Origin: Aneurinibacillus tyrosinisolvens
GTDB taxonomy: Bacteria > Bacillota > Bacilli > Aneurinibacillales > Aneurinibacillaceae
Length of the DNA: 64,000 nt
Assembly (NCBI RefSeq): GCF_001015055.1
Contig: NZ_BBWZ01000016.1
Span: 1 to 64,000 of the forward strand
Direction: 5' to 3'
Shown here: piece by piece, positions 17,731 through 25,856 of the stretch
Layout of the letters: every line of letters starts with the position of its first letter
Numbering within the stretch: the stretch's first letter is position 1
Position numbers and translations under genes: made by a program
The notes under the pieces: model-generated
Told to the model about the DNA's origin: nothing
What the model saw: only the letters and a program-made list of their open reading frames with translations
Database searches by the model: none

Positions 17731-18750
17731 ATGCCAGTCATACAGACGGACAAAAGCAGTGCCGCGAGCAGAAGTAAAATCCATCGGAGGAAGAAGAAAG
17801 GCCAGATTATTGGAATGCTCTTCTTTCTATCCATTTATCTGGTTATATCGACAGGAGGGCTGGTCTTATACGGTCCTTTTGAAAATTTGCGCAGTACAGT
17901 CATTGGAGCTGTCTTAACCAGCAGGCACCCATGGTATATTGAGTACTTTTATTCTTCTACTGCTCTTGCCAAGTACAGGCCCGTTGGAATGGATAAGATG
18001 AGTGAAGGGACAATGAAAGCCAGCAATTTCTCCTCTGTAAATGATACGGGGATTGAAGTCATTCCTATTGAAGCAAAAAAATATAGCGGAAGTCTCCTGG
18101 TGATTAAAGATCCAAAGCGTGTTCACGTTGCTGTAACAAAATATATAAATAATGTCGGGCAAACTGTAAGCGAAATGGTTAAGGACGCGAATGCGGTAGG
18201 GGGAATCAACGCCGGTGGCTTTTATGATGTAAAAGGAAAAGGAACGGGCGGCATTCCGATGGGCATTACAGTTTCGCACGGCCGCTATGTCAGCGGAGAT
18301 CAGACGGTACGACAGCCGCTCATCGGCATTACGCAAAACGGGGCGCTCGTTATTGGAAAATACGCGTACAATGAAATAAAAGAGCTCGGCATCCAGGATG
18401 CTGTCTCTTTTGGGCCTGAGCTTGTGAAGGACGGGAAACCATTCTTAGAGGAAACAGATGGCTCCTGGGGTATCGCCCCCCGTTCAGCTATTGGACAACG
18501 AAGTGACGGTGCAATTCTGCTGCTTGCTTTATCCGGAAGAGGAAACGGTGGTGTAGGCGGCACCCTTCTGGATTGCGAAAAAATTATGCTGGACAATGGG
18601 GCGCAGTTTGCTGCTAACCTCGATGGCGGATACAGCTCGGAATTGTATTATAAGGGCGATTTCCTGGTACCTCCTTCTAATCCTCTCGGAGAGCGTTATG
18701 TAGCTACCAGTTTTGTCATAGACGGAGTGGGAAATGGTGAGAAGCATTAA
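17731..18750 (+). CDS. Phosphodiester glycosidase (NAGPA-domain) membrane protein
   Basis: 339 residues from the ATG at 17731. A basic stretch (KIHRRKKKGQ) and one transmembrane helix (27-50) anchor it, with the catalytic part outside. Residues 130-335 fit the NAGPA/YngK-like phosphodiester glycosidase domain: GGINAGGFYD, FGPELVKDGKP, APRSAIGQRSDG, and the signature NLDGGYSSELYYKG near the C-terminus. This class removes GlcNAc-phosphodiester-type sugar caps and is common in Gram-positive exopolysaccharide and wall metabolism. The next gene overlaps its end by 17 bases. Confidence 0.87.
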   Translation: MPVIQTDKSSAASRSKIHRRKKKGQIIGMLFFLSIYLVISTGGLVLYGPFENLRSTVIGAVLTSRHPWYIEYFYSSTALAKYRPVGMDKMSEGTMKASNFSSVNDTGIEVIPIEAKKYSGSLLVIKDPKRVHVAVTKYINNVGQTVSEMVKDANAVGGINAGGFYDVKGKGTGGIPMGITVSHGRYVSGDQTVRQPLIGITQNGALVIGKYAYNEIKELGIQDAVSFGPELVKDGKPFLEETDGSWGIAPRSAIGQRSDGAILLLALSGRGNGGVGGTLLDCEKIMLDNGAQFAANLDGGYSSELYYKGDFLVPPSNPLGERYVATSFVIDGVGNGEKH

Positions 18751-19444
18751 AAAGATAAGAAAAATATCACTTTGGTTATTGGGAGCGGCAGTGCTTGTCT
18801 TCTCCCAGCTCGGCGTGTTATACCAATTGGATCAATTTTTAAAGCCGCCATCACTACAAAGAACCATGGCATCAGCCCGATCGGCTGCCGGAGTGGAAGA
18901 AGATAACAAGGTATCCGTCCCGGAGGATGCGGTTCAGTATGCTATCGCACCGAATACTTCCCGGATTGCTTATGTAACCAGGGATAATGAAAAGAAGTTA
19001 ACGATTAAGGATAACAAAGAGACCGATTCTTTAGAAGAAACCGGAAACATCACATTCATGAAATGGCTGGGGCAGTCCAACGCGCTGCTCTATATGGTGG
19101 AGAAGCGCCATATGCTGGTCATGAATCTGCTTCAGGTGCACCACGGCGAGCCGGTGCCTATTCATGAATTTCCAGATAATAACTGGAAGGTTGAAGATGT
19201 GTTTTTTTCTCCCTATTTGGAGTTTTTCTATGTCCACATGAAAAAAGAAGATCGGGATGAAGTATACAAGTATACGGCTTCAAAGGGGTTGGAAAAAGTA
19301 CCGCTGCGCAATATGCAGATTTCCGCCATTACGTATGATGAGAAAAACGATATTCTTTACATCCAAAATAAGAAAGGCAGGATGTGGGAATATAAGGATG
19401 GGAAATTACGTCATCTTGCACTGGGGGAACACAGTCTTTCTTAG
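18734..19444 (+). CDS. Membrane-anchored WD40-like protein of unknown function
   Basis: 236 residues: a transmembrane helix (11-31), then an extracytoplasmic region with repeated short beta-strands (SRIAYVTRDNEKKLTI, NALLYMVEKRHMLVM, NDILYIQNKKGRMWEY), typical of half a beta-propeller. It overlaps the glycosidase gene by 17 bases and is translationally coupled to it, so it probably assists that enzyme. No catalytic motif is visible. Confidence 0.75.
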   Translation: MVRSIKKIRKISLWLLGAAVLVFSQLGVLYQLDQFLKPPSLQRTMASARSAAGVEEDNKVSVPEDAVQYAIAPNTSRIAYVTRDNEKKLTIKDNKETDSLEETGNITFMKWLGQSNALLYMVEKRHMLVMNLLQVHHGEPVPIHEFPDNNWKVEDVFFSPYLEFFYVHMKKEDRDEVYKYTASKGLEKVPLRNMQISAITYDEKNDILYIQNKKGRMWEYKDGKLRHLALGEHSLS

Positions 19445-19470
19445 TCAGTAAGCTTTACACTACATTTTTA

Positions 19471-19515
19471 TAACATGAAAAGGCCGCTTTTTAGAAGAGC
19501 GGCCTTTTCATGTTA
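19471..19515 (+). terminator. Strong terminator after the glycosidase operon
   Basis: An 18-base-pair perfect stem (TAACATGAAAAGGCCGCT with its complement) includes internal A and T runs, so it can work in both directions. Confidence 0.9.
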
Positions 19516-19596
19516 CAGAAAATAAATGGAATATTTATTGGATAAACAGACCAATAATAAGGTTGCCAAGTTTTGTAATGAGGGGAGCAGGAAAGA

Positions 19597-20934
19597 ATGG
19601 ATGATGTTACACTCGCCAGAACACTGTTTGGAACGACAATGGCTTTTCATATCATATTTGCCACACTCGGGGTCGGCATCCCGTTTATGATTTTAGTGGT
19701 GGAAATTTTGTATCAATGGAAAAAAGACCGGGACTACAATGTTATGGCCAAGCGGTGGACGAAAGCGCTTGCTGTTCTACTGGGAGTTGCTATTCCCACT
19801 GGCACAATTGCAGCGGTTCAGCTTTCCCTTCTATGGCCTGGGTTTATGGAAATCGTGGGGAAAGTTATTGCCCTCCCCTTTCAAATTGAGATTTTTGCAT
19901 TTTTGCTGGAAGCGTTGTTTATGTCGCTCTATGTGTATGCGGCTGACCGGTTATCCCCTGTGATGAGAATTGTAAGTGTAGGCCTTGTGGCTCTGGGAGC
20001 GCTTGCCTCCGGTGTACTCATTACAAACGTCCATGCTTTTCAGGAGACGCCGACGGGATTTCGACTGGAGGGCGGCCAGGTAACCGATGTAAATCCGTGG
20101 GCCGGGTTTTTTAATCCGATGTTCTTTGTCACCTCCTTTCATATGGGAACATCAGCATATATAACGGGGGCTTTTGCTATTACAGCCATTGCGGCATATA
20201 AAATGTTGAGAACAAAGAATTCTGTAAAAGAATTTGTTTTCCATAGAAAAGCCTTAATGGTAGGGCTTGCAATTGGCGGGATCTTTGCCTTGCTTACGGG
20301 ACTGAACGGCCATGAATCAGCTCAAGCTTTGCATAGATACCAGCCGGAGAAGCTGGCTGCGGCGGAAGGGTTGTTTGAAACCCGGGCGTATGCGCCGCTT
20401 GCTGTTGGAGGCTTTACCGATCCCGTGACCCACGAGCTGCGGTATGCCATTGAGATTCCCTGGCTGCTTAGCTTCCTGGCAGGCAACCGTTTTAATGAAG
20501 TGGTCGTTGGACTCAATGAATTTCCGGAGGAATATTGGCCGCCGCTTTATATTCATACTTTGTTCAACGGGATGGTTGGCGTCGGCATGTTTCTTATTTT
20601 TCTCTCCGTCTTTGGATTTGCCTGGCGGCATGGCCTAAAGCGGGACACGTTTCCCCGCTGGCTGATGTGGATCTTTGTTGCCTCAGGTCCAATGGCAGTA
20701 CTCGGAATTGAGTTTGGCTGGATTTTTGCCTGCACCGGCCGGCAGCCATGGATTCTTTACCGGATTATGTTAACCGCAGAAGCAGCTACGAAAAGCGGGA
20801 ATCTTGGTTTGTTGTTTGTTCTATTTGTAGGTGTTTATCTGCTCCTGGGGGTGGCTACCATTGTTGTTCTTCGCCACTATTTCAGGCGGCATCCGCTGGC
20901 GAAGGAACTGGGGGAGCAGCCGCTTAGCTCATAG
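19597..20934 (+). CDS. ythA: Cytochrome bd-type quinol oxidase subunit I (CydA, YthA/CioA type)
   Basis: 445 residues, nine hydrophobic helices. The N-terminal RTLFGTTMAFHIIFATLGVGIP carries the heme b595/d ligand His. The FALLTGLNGHESAQ segment, the short Q-loop (between helices 6 and 7) and the GRQPW motif (FACTGRQPWILYR) identify a bd quinol oxidase of the short Q-loop, cyanide-insensitive-like branch, as in B. subtilis YthA. It reduces O2 to water with menaquinol and does not pump protons. The subunit II gene follows after 44 bases. No cydDC transporter genes are adjacent. Confidence 0.92.
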   Translation: MDDVTLARTLFGTTMAFHIIFATLGVGIPFMILVVEILYQWKKDRDYNVMAKRWTKALAVLLGVAIPTGTIAAVQLSLLWPGFMEIVGKVIALPFQIEIFAFLLEALFMSLYVYAADRLSPVMRIVSVGLVALGALASGVLITNVHAFQETPTGFRLEGGQVTDVNPWAGFFNPMFFVTSFHMGTSAYITGAFAITAIAAYKMLRTKNSVKEFVFHRKALMVGLAIGGIFALLTGLNGHESAQALHRYQPEKLAAAEGLFETRAYAPLAVGGFTDPVTHELRYAIEIPWLLSFLAGNRFNEVVVGLNEFPEEYWPPLYIHTLFNGMVGVGMFLIFLSVFGFAWRHGLKRDTFPRWLMWIFVASGPMAVLGIEFGWIFACTGRQPWILYRIMLTAEAATKSGNLGLLFVLFVGVYLLLGVATIVVLRHYFRRHPLAKELGEQPLSS

Positions 20935-20978
20935 CTGAAAGGGAATGGAAGTTCGGATGATTGAGAGGAGTACGGCCA

Positions 20979-22007
20979 ATGACGAATGAGATTATTGCGA
21001 TTGCCTTGCTATGGCTATTTGTCTTTATTTACTCGGTTGCAGCGTCTATTGATTTTGGCACTGGATTCTGGTCTATGATGTACCGGAGAAGCGAGCAAAC
21101 ATCGGCAACGAGCATTGCCAACCGCTACCTTTCCCCATCATGGGAAGTGACGAACGTCTTTATTGTTTTAATTGTGATCGGTCTGGTAAGTTTCTTCCCG
21201 GGCGCCACCTATACGCTCGGTACCGTTTTACTTGTCCCGGGGAGCCTTATTTTACTGCTGCTCGCCCTGCGGAGCGCCTTTCTTGTATATTCCCATGCGA
21301 TGGAGGAATATGAAAAGGCACTGTCGATTGTTTCCGGCGTTACCGGACTGTTGATTCCGGCCCTGCTTATCCAGGTGCTGCCGATTACCCAGGGCAGTTT
21401 TATTAGAATCGTGGATGGGCGTGAAGAACTGCTGCTCGGCAAGCTGCTCACAAGCCCGAGCGGTATCGCATATGCCTTTTTTGCTATTAGCAGCACGTTC
21501 TTTCTATCTTCTTTGCTGCTGGCTGACTATTCCCGGGTAGCTGACGACAAGGACGCATACCGCATCTACCGGCGCGATGCAATTCTAAACGGGCCTGTTT
21601 CCTTTATGAGTGCGATCTTTGTTCTGGCTGCGATGAAAAATGAAGCCGGCTGGCTGTATAATAATTTATTTTTTTACATCGGCTGGATGGCGGCTTCTGT
21701 CATTGCTTTTATTATCGGTTATTCCGCACTCTGGTGGCCTCCGAAGAAAGGAACGATGAAAGGGCGGCCAAGAATTGCGGTCGTTGGAGTTGTCCTGCAG
21801 TATCTGCTTGCCAGCTACGCCTATGGCAACGCCCACCTGCCCTATATCGTCTATCCTCACGTAACCATTCAATCGGCGTTTACCCACCCGAACACGTTCC
21901 GGGCTCTGTTTGCTTCGTACATCGTAGGCTTTGCTATCCTCACTCCGGGATTTATTTTTTTCTGGCGGATGTTTATGAAAGACAAGCGCTACGTAAAGCA
22001 GCATTAA
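20979..22007 (+). CDS. ythB: Cytochrome bd-type oxidase subunit II (CydB, YthB type)
   Basis: 342 residues from the ATG at 20979, set by GAGAGGAG eight bases upstream; an earlier TTG at 20961 has no such site. Eight hydrophobic helices are visible, with the N-terminal motif FIYSVAASIDFGTGFW that replaces the LDGFDLGVG pattern of classical CydB, as in the YthB/CioB group. It pairs with subunit I upstream. Downstream lies a strongly structured RNA-like region rather than cydCD. Confidence 0.88.
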   Translation: MTNEIIAIALLWLFVFIYSVAASIDFGTGFWSMMYRRSEQTSATSIANRYLSPSWEVTNVFIVLIVIGLVSFFPGATYTLGTVLLVPGSLILLLLALRSAFLVYSHAMEEYEKALSIVSGVTGLLIPALLIQVLPITQGSFIRIVDGREELLLGKLLTSPSGIAYAFFAISSTFFLSSLLLADYSRVADDKDAYRIYRRDAILNGPVSFMSAIFVLAAMKNEAGWLYNNLFFYIGWMAASVIAFIIGYSALWWPPKKGTMKGRPRIAVVGVVLQYLLASYAYGNAHLPYIVYPHVTIQSAFTHPNTFRALFASYIVGFAILTPGFIFFWRMFMKDKRYVKQH

Positions 22008-22013
22008 CAAGAA

Positions 22014-22203
22014 AAAAGGGAGTTCATTCCACTTACCTTTCCCTTCCGCAAGGAAAGAAGAACTGTCCGCTCCACCTCCCTGTGAGCAAAGCCCGCAAAA
22101 CATCTGGGTAGTTCGAGGATGGAGACAATTGCGGGCTTGTTCTGCTCTCCGGGAGGTTCCGCTGGGTCAGGAAGGCCGGACAGCGTGGACTGCCCTCCCT
22201 TTT
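22014..22203 (+). ncRNA. Candidate structured RNA, about 190 nt, long interrupted hairpin (6S-like architecture, family not recognised)
   Basis: The region folds on itself with fully nested pairings that I traced by hand: 22014-22022 with 22195-22203; 22028-22032 with 22185-22189; 22063-22069 with 22177-22183; 22075-22080 with 22151-22156; 22084-22088 with 22143-22147; 22089-22098 with 22129-22138 (10 pairs); 22101-22104 with 22118-22121. Local hairpins occupy the bulges on both strands (22037-22057 with a GCAA-capped alternative; 22157-22173). A long rod with a central asymmetric bubble is the architecture of 6S RNA and SRP RNA, but I cannot match either consensus. A terminator follows at 22217. 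It could also be a structured 3' UTR of cydB. Confidence 0.45.
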
Positions 22204-22216
22204 CTCTAACATTATT

Positions 22217-22236
22217 TGACCTTGCGGTCTTTTTCA
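22217..22236 (+). terminator. Terminator after the structured RNA candidate
   Basis: GACC and GGTC pair around TTGC and are followed by TTTTTC. The stem is short, but its position right after the structured region supports it. Confidence 0.6.
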
Positions 22237-22357
22237 CTGCGATTTTAAACTAACACATACTCCCTTGTGGAAGCTGCACGACCGCTTAGTCTCGTCTGGT
22301 TTTTTCTTAGAATGAGGCGGTTATAGGCAGTTTAATGCTGGAATAAATTTTGGGAAT

Positions 22358-22386
22358 TTGGAATTATTCCGCTTTTCCCCTATACT
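22358..22386 (+). promoter_or_regulatory. Sigma-A promoter for the aminopeptidase gene
   Basis: TTGGAA at 22358-22363, a 17-base spacer and TATACT at 22381-22386, 54 bases before the ATG. Confidence 0.75.
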
Positions 22387-22439
22387 TGTTATACGTGATG
22401 GATTATTTTAATTCAACTATACGTATATGGAGGATAGAC

Positions 22440-23671
22440 ATGAGCCAATTCGAACAAAATCTCGAAAAATACGCAGCTCTCGCCGTTCATACAGGAGTGA
22501 ATGTGCAAGAAGGGCAGACACTTGTTGTGACGGCTCCGCTTTCCGCGGCGGCTCTCGTGCATAAAATCGCAAACAAAGCATATGAGGCCGGAGCAAAGAA
22601 CGTCCATGTTGATTGGATAGACGAGGAGCTTACACGCATTAAATATGAAAAGGCACCGGACGAGGCCTTTACGGAATACCCAATGTGGAAAGCAAAAGGG
22701 TGGGAGGAAATGGCGAAAAACGGTGCGGCGTTTCTGTCTGTGTTTTCTCCAAATCCTGACCTTCTAAAAGGCATAAGGCCCGAACGTATCGCGGCGGCGA
22801 ACAAGACAAATGCCACCGCTATGCAAAAATACCGCAGTTACCTGATGGCAGATAAAGCCTGCTGGTCGATTATTGCGACTCCTACAGAGGAATGGGCGAA
22901 GAAAATTTTTCCTGATTTACAGGCGGATGAGGCGATGGGAAAGTTATGGAACGTTATTTTTGATGTTACACGCGTTTCCGCGGAAAATCCGATAGAGAAG
23001 TGGAAAGAGCATAATGCAAGGCTGGCTGAAACGGTAAAATATTTAAACACAAAACAGTACAAACAGCTTGTTTATAAAGCCGACGGCACGGATTTAACGA
23101 TTGATTTGCCGGAAGGCATCTATGGCAGGGTGGCGCAGTGGTAAGTGAAAAAGGAATCGTGTTTAACCCGAATATGCCTACGGAAGAAGTCTTTACGATG
23201 CCGCATAAGGACGGCGTAAATGGAACCGTGCGCAGCACCAAGCCGTTAAACTACGGAGGAAATACGATAGAAAACTTCACCCTGACATTTGAAGGCGGAA
23301 AAATAGTCGACTTTACAGCAGAAACAGGGTATGAAACATTGAAGCACCTGCTGGATACCGATGAGGGCGCACGCCGGTTAGGAGAGGTCGCTCTTGTGCC
23401 GTATGACTCTCCCATTTCAAATTCCAATCTGATTTTCTATAACACGCTGTTCGATGAGAATGCATCCAGCCACCTTGCGATCGGCAATGCATACCCGACG
23501 AACCTCAAGGGCGGGGCAGAGATGTCTCAGGAGCAGCTTGTAGAGCATGGAGCTAACACAAGCCTGGTGCATGTTGATTTCATGATCGGTTCTGCCGATA
23601 TGGATATTCATGGGGTAACGAAAGACGGCGGCCGGGAGTCGATTTTCCTAAAAGGGAACTGGGCGTTCTAG
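22440..23671 (+). CDS. M29-family metallo-aminopeptidase (AmpS/aminopeptidase T), one frameshift
   Basis: The ATG at 22440 with TGGAGGA upstream gives the M29 N-terminus (QNLEKYAALAVHTGVNVQEG). The frame stops at 23144 after DLPEGIYGRVAQW. Adding one C near 23119 (GGCATC to GGCCATC) gives the family sequence EGHLWQGGAVVSEKG and joins the second part, which ends at 23671 with 410 residues in all, the normal M29 length. Metal ligands are present in the second part: NMPTEEVFT (Glu), FENAS-type FDENASSHLAIG (Glu, His) and HVDFMIGSADMDIHG (His, Asp). It releases N-terminal residues from peptides using two metals. The frame break may be an error or real. Confidence 0.88.
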
Positions 23672-23696
23672 GTGAAGGAACGGGAGGGCTATTCGA

Positions 23697-23733
23697 TTTA
23701 AAAAAGCTGCTGGCACAGTTATGTCAGCAGCTT
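23697..23733 (-). terminator. Terminator shared by the aminopeptidase and cold-shock genes
   Basis: AAGCTGCTG and CAGCAGCTT form nine pairs. On the minus strand six T residues follow, so it serves mainly the cold-shock gene. Confidence 0.82.
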
Positions 23734-23764
23734 AAGCACACTATTATGTAGGATGAGTACAATC

Positions 23765-23965
23765 TTATAGCTTGCTTACGTTTGCAGCCTGAGGCCCACG
23801 GTTTCCTTCTACAACATCGAATTCAACGCGTTGTCCTTCGTCAAGCGATTTGAATCCATCCCCTTGAATAGCTGAGAAGTGTACGAATACGTCTTCTCCC
23901 CCTTCAACCTCGATAAATCCAAAGCCCTTTTCTGCATTAAACCATTTCACTGTACCTGTATTCAT
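23765..23965 (-). CDS. Cold-shock protein (CspA/CspB family)
   Basis: 66 residues, the standard single cold-shock domain. RNP1 is KGFGFIEV and RNP2 is VFVHFSAI, both complete, so it binds single-stranded RNA/DNA as an RNA chaperone. GGGGGTT precedes the ATG. The leader is short (about 100 bases of AT-rich DNA), without an obvious long thermosensor element. Confidence 0.95.
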   Translation of the reverse strand: MNTGTVKWFNAEKGFGFIEVEGGEDVFVHFSAIQGDGFKSLDEGQRVEFDVVEGNRGPQAANVSKL

Positions 23966-24128
23966 TTCAAAACCCCCAAAAAAATTTAATCAACAAACTA
24001 CCCTTACTATACCCAGATAGCGAGAACGTGAAACAAAAAGACGAAAAAAAATATTAAAAAACACGAAGAATATCTTACCCGAGATTGGTTACGATAAAAG
24101 CAAAACATGTATAAAGGAATGGATTCGG

Positions 24129-24500
24129 GTGGGAAATATAAAACCGATGGTAGTAAAACTGATTTTAGTAACCGGTGTGCTGTCTCTTATTCTGGGACTG
24201 CTTTACGGGGTATCGTTCGTAGGTGTGTTGTTAATGAGTGCCATTCTCGCCGTTGTTTCTTATTATGTAGGAGATTTAATTATTTTACCTCTGACGAATA
24301 ATATAACGGCGGTCATTTCCGACTTTATCCTCTCCTTTGCGGTTATCTGGCTCGTGTGCCTTTTTTTAATCCGCCAGGGAGCGGTGACAATGACGGGAGT
24401 ACTTATTGCCGCCCTGGCGATTGCGGCAGGTGAATACTTTTTCCACCTTTATATGGGGAATCAGCAAAGGATAGAGGAGATAAAAAGCAAATTGCAGTAA
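24129..24500 (+). CDS. DUF2512 (YndM-like) four-helix membrane protein
   Basis: 123 residues, four hydrophobic segments covering nearly all of the chain (10-30, 34-54, 63-82, 87-107) and a basic cytoplasmic tail. The pattern with VSYYVGDLIILPLTNN after helix 2 is characteristic of the DUF2512 family of sporulating Bacillales. GTG start at 24129 with AAAGGA about 11 bases upstream; an in-frame ATG at 24147 has no such signal. Function unknown. Confidence 0.8.
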   Translation: MGNIKPMVVKLILVTGVLSLILGLLYGVSFVGVLLMSAILAVVSYYVGDLIILPLTNNITAVISDFILSFAVIWLVCLFLIRQGAVTMTGVLIAALAIAAGEYFFHLYMGNQQRIEEIKSKLQ

Positions 24501-24520
24501 CCCTGGCTGTTTGTATTTCA

Positions 24521-24558
24521 TATCGAAAAAAGCACCCGTTAAGGTGCTTTTTTCGATA
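24521..24558. terminator. Bidirectional terminator between DUF2512 and the zinc-binding lipoprotein
   Basis: TATCGAAAAAAGCACC and GGTGCTTTTTTCGATA form a 16-pair stem with A/T tracts on both sides. Confidence 0.92.
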
Positions 24559-24574
24559 TACATGAGCTTATTAA

Positions 24575-25543
24575 CTATTTCACTTCAAGCATCTTTTTTA
24601 GCGTTTCCAGATTGGCCTTCATTAAATCAACATAGGTCTTCCCGGATGCCAGCTGTTCCTTTGTCACGTTTTCAACAGGATTTAATAAAATCGCTTCAGC
24701 TCCCGCCTCGCGCTGGACCGCCTGGGCTACCTTGCTCTGCACAAGCTCTTCGAATGCTACATATTTAATATGATGCTTTTTCACGGTGTCAACTAAATTC
24801 GTCAAATCCTGCTGGCTGGGCTCCTCAGACGGTGAAAGGCCAGAGACCGCGATTTGCTTTAAGCCGTAATGCTCCGCAAGGTAGGCAAAAGCACGGTGCG
24901 AAGTGACAAACTCCTTTTTCTGTGCTCCGGCCAGTGTCGTTTTAAAATCCTGATCAAGGGAATCCAGTTGTGCCGCCAGCTTGCTGTAATTGGCCTCATA
25001 GTCAGCCTTATGGGCCGGGTCTACTTCAGAGAGCGCCTTCTGTATCGTTTCGGCCTGCTGCTTAGCACGCACCGGATCTAACCAAATATGCGGGTCATGC
25101 ATTTGACCGTGTTCATGATGATCCGTACTATGTTCATCGGCCATTTCTTGCTCCAGCGTCAGCAGGCGGACTCCCTGGCTTGCATCAATTGGTTTTGTTT
25201 TTGCTGTATCCAAATTCTGAATCGCCTTTTCAATCCATGTTTCATATCCGGCCCCATTATAAATGAAAAGATTCGCTTTGCTTAGTTGTGCCATGTCTTT
25301 AGGGGAGGGTTCAAAATCATGCGGCTCTGCCCCCGGAGGAATGATACTGTTTACAATGACATAATCTCCGCCGATAGTGCGGGCGAAATCATAAATCGGA
25401 AACAAACTTGTGTAAATCAGTACTTTTCCATTTTTCTGCTGGGCAGGCTGGCCACTATCGTTGTTTCCACATCCAGCCAGCAACACCATAATTAGCAGGC
25501 TTAACGCGAGTGCGCTAAAAAATATTCTCCTGTATCCCACCAT
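24575..25543 (-). CDS. Zinc ABC transporter substrate-binding lipoprotein (ZnuA/AdcA type)
   Basis: 322 residues. The lipobox LLAGC (Cys near 25) follows a 20-residue signal. The TroA/ZnuA cluster 9 fold is shown by PPGAEPHDFEPSPKD (first His ligand), the acidic His-rich loop EHSTDHHEHGQMH, PHIWLDPVRAKQQ (second His), VTSHRAFAYLAEHYG (third His) and the C-terminal acidic ligand region (YVAFEEL). The His-rich loop favours zinc over manganese. Neither ATPase nor permease is adjacent, so it must serve a transporter encoded elsewhere. Two Zur-like boxes lie upstream. Confidence 0.92.
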   Translation of the reverse strand: MVGYRRIFFSALALSLLIMVLLAGCGNNDSGQPAQQKNGKVLIYTSLFPIYDFARTIGGDYVIVNSIIPPGAEPHDFEPSPKDMAQLSKANLFIYNGAGYETWIEKAIQNLDTAKTKPIDASQGVRLLTLEQEMADEHSTDHHEHGQMHDPHIWLDPVRAKQQAETIQKALSEVDPAHKADYEANYSKLAAQLDSLDQDFKTTLAGAQKKEFVTSHRAFAYLAEHYGLKQIAVSGLSPSEEPSQQDLTNLVDTVKKHHIKYVAFEELVQSKVAQAVQREAGAEAILLNPVENVTKEQLASGKTYVDLMKANLETLKKMLEVK

Positions 25544-25856
25544 ATTAATAAAGACCTCCCGTTCATTTAATAAGATTCATTACGATTTATTCCGAAAATA
25601 AGTATACCGTAATGAATACGATTTGTAAATGAACAGAGGCAAATATAACCGAGCATACGATAGGGAAAAAGATAGCTTCTTTATTTCAGAGTTAAGATTG
25701 GATTTATAGGATAATAATGAAAAGATAAAGAATACAAATTACTTTATTGGGCTGACTATTACATATATTTCGAATAATAATCACAACTTACTTTTGCGAC
25801 TATTTAGTTTATATAACAATTAAAAGCAACATCGAATGCTACAGGAGGAGGAAGTT
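25544..25856. other. Divergent intergenic region
   Basis: It contains the Zur-like boxes (25567-25624) and the AGGAGGAGG site of the permease (25842-25851). The remaining AT-rich 200 bases show nothing I can name. Confidence 0.6.
25567..25624 (-). promoter_or_regulatory. Two Zur-box-like operators upstream of the zinc-binding lipoprotein
   Basis: On the minus strand the site at 25567-25589 reads TAAATCGTAATGAATCTTA, close to the B. subtilis Zur core AAATCGTAATnATTACGATTT. A second site at 25606-25624 (plus strand ACCGTAATGAATACGATTT) keeps the same CGTAAT-n-A-TACG core. They lie 24-80 bases before the start codon, where Zur repression of zinc uptake is expected. No Zur gene is in the window, so binding is inference. 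Confidence 0.8.

Noticed and set aside
22151..22190. T-box-like GGGAGGTTCCGCTGGG
   Set aside because: Only faint similarity to the T-box AGGGTGGnACCGCG block; no specifier loop or downstream tRNA-ligase or amino acid gene.
22014..22203. SRP (scr/ffs) RNA
   Set aside because: The required GGTCAGG and GGAAGGAAGCAGCC-type blocks are not at the apex; only the rod shape is similar.
22004..22237. Possible 77-residue minus-strand frame
   Set aside because: It coincides with the strongly base-paired RNA candidate, so its composition reflects pairing, not coding. No convincing start.
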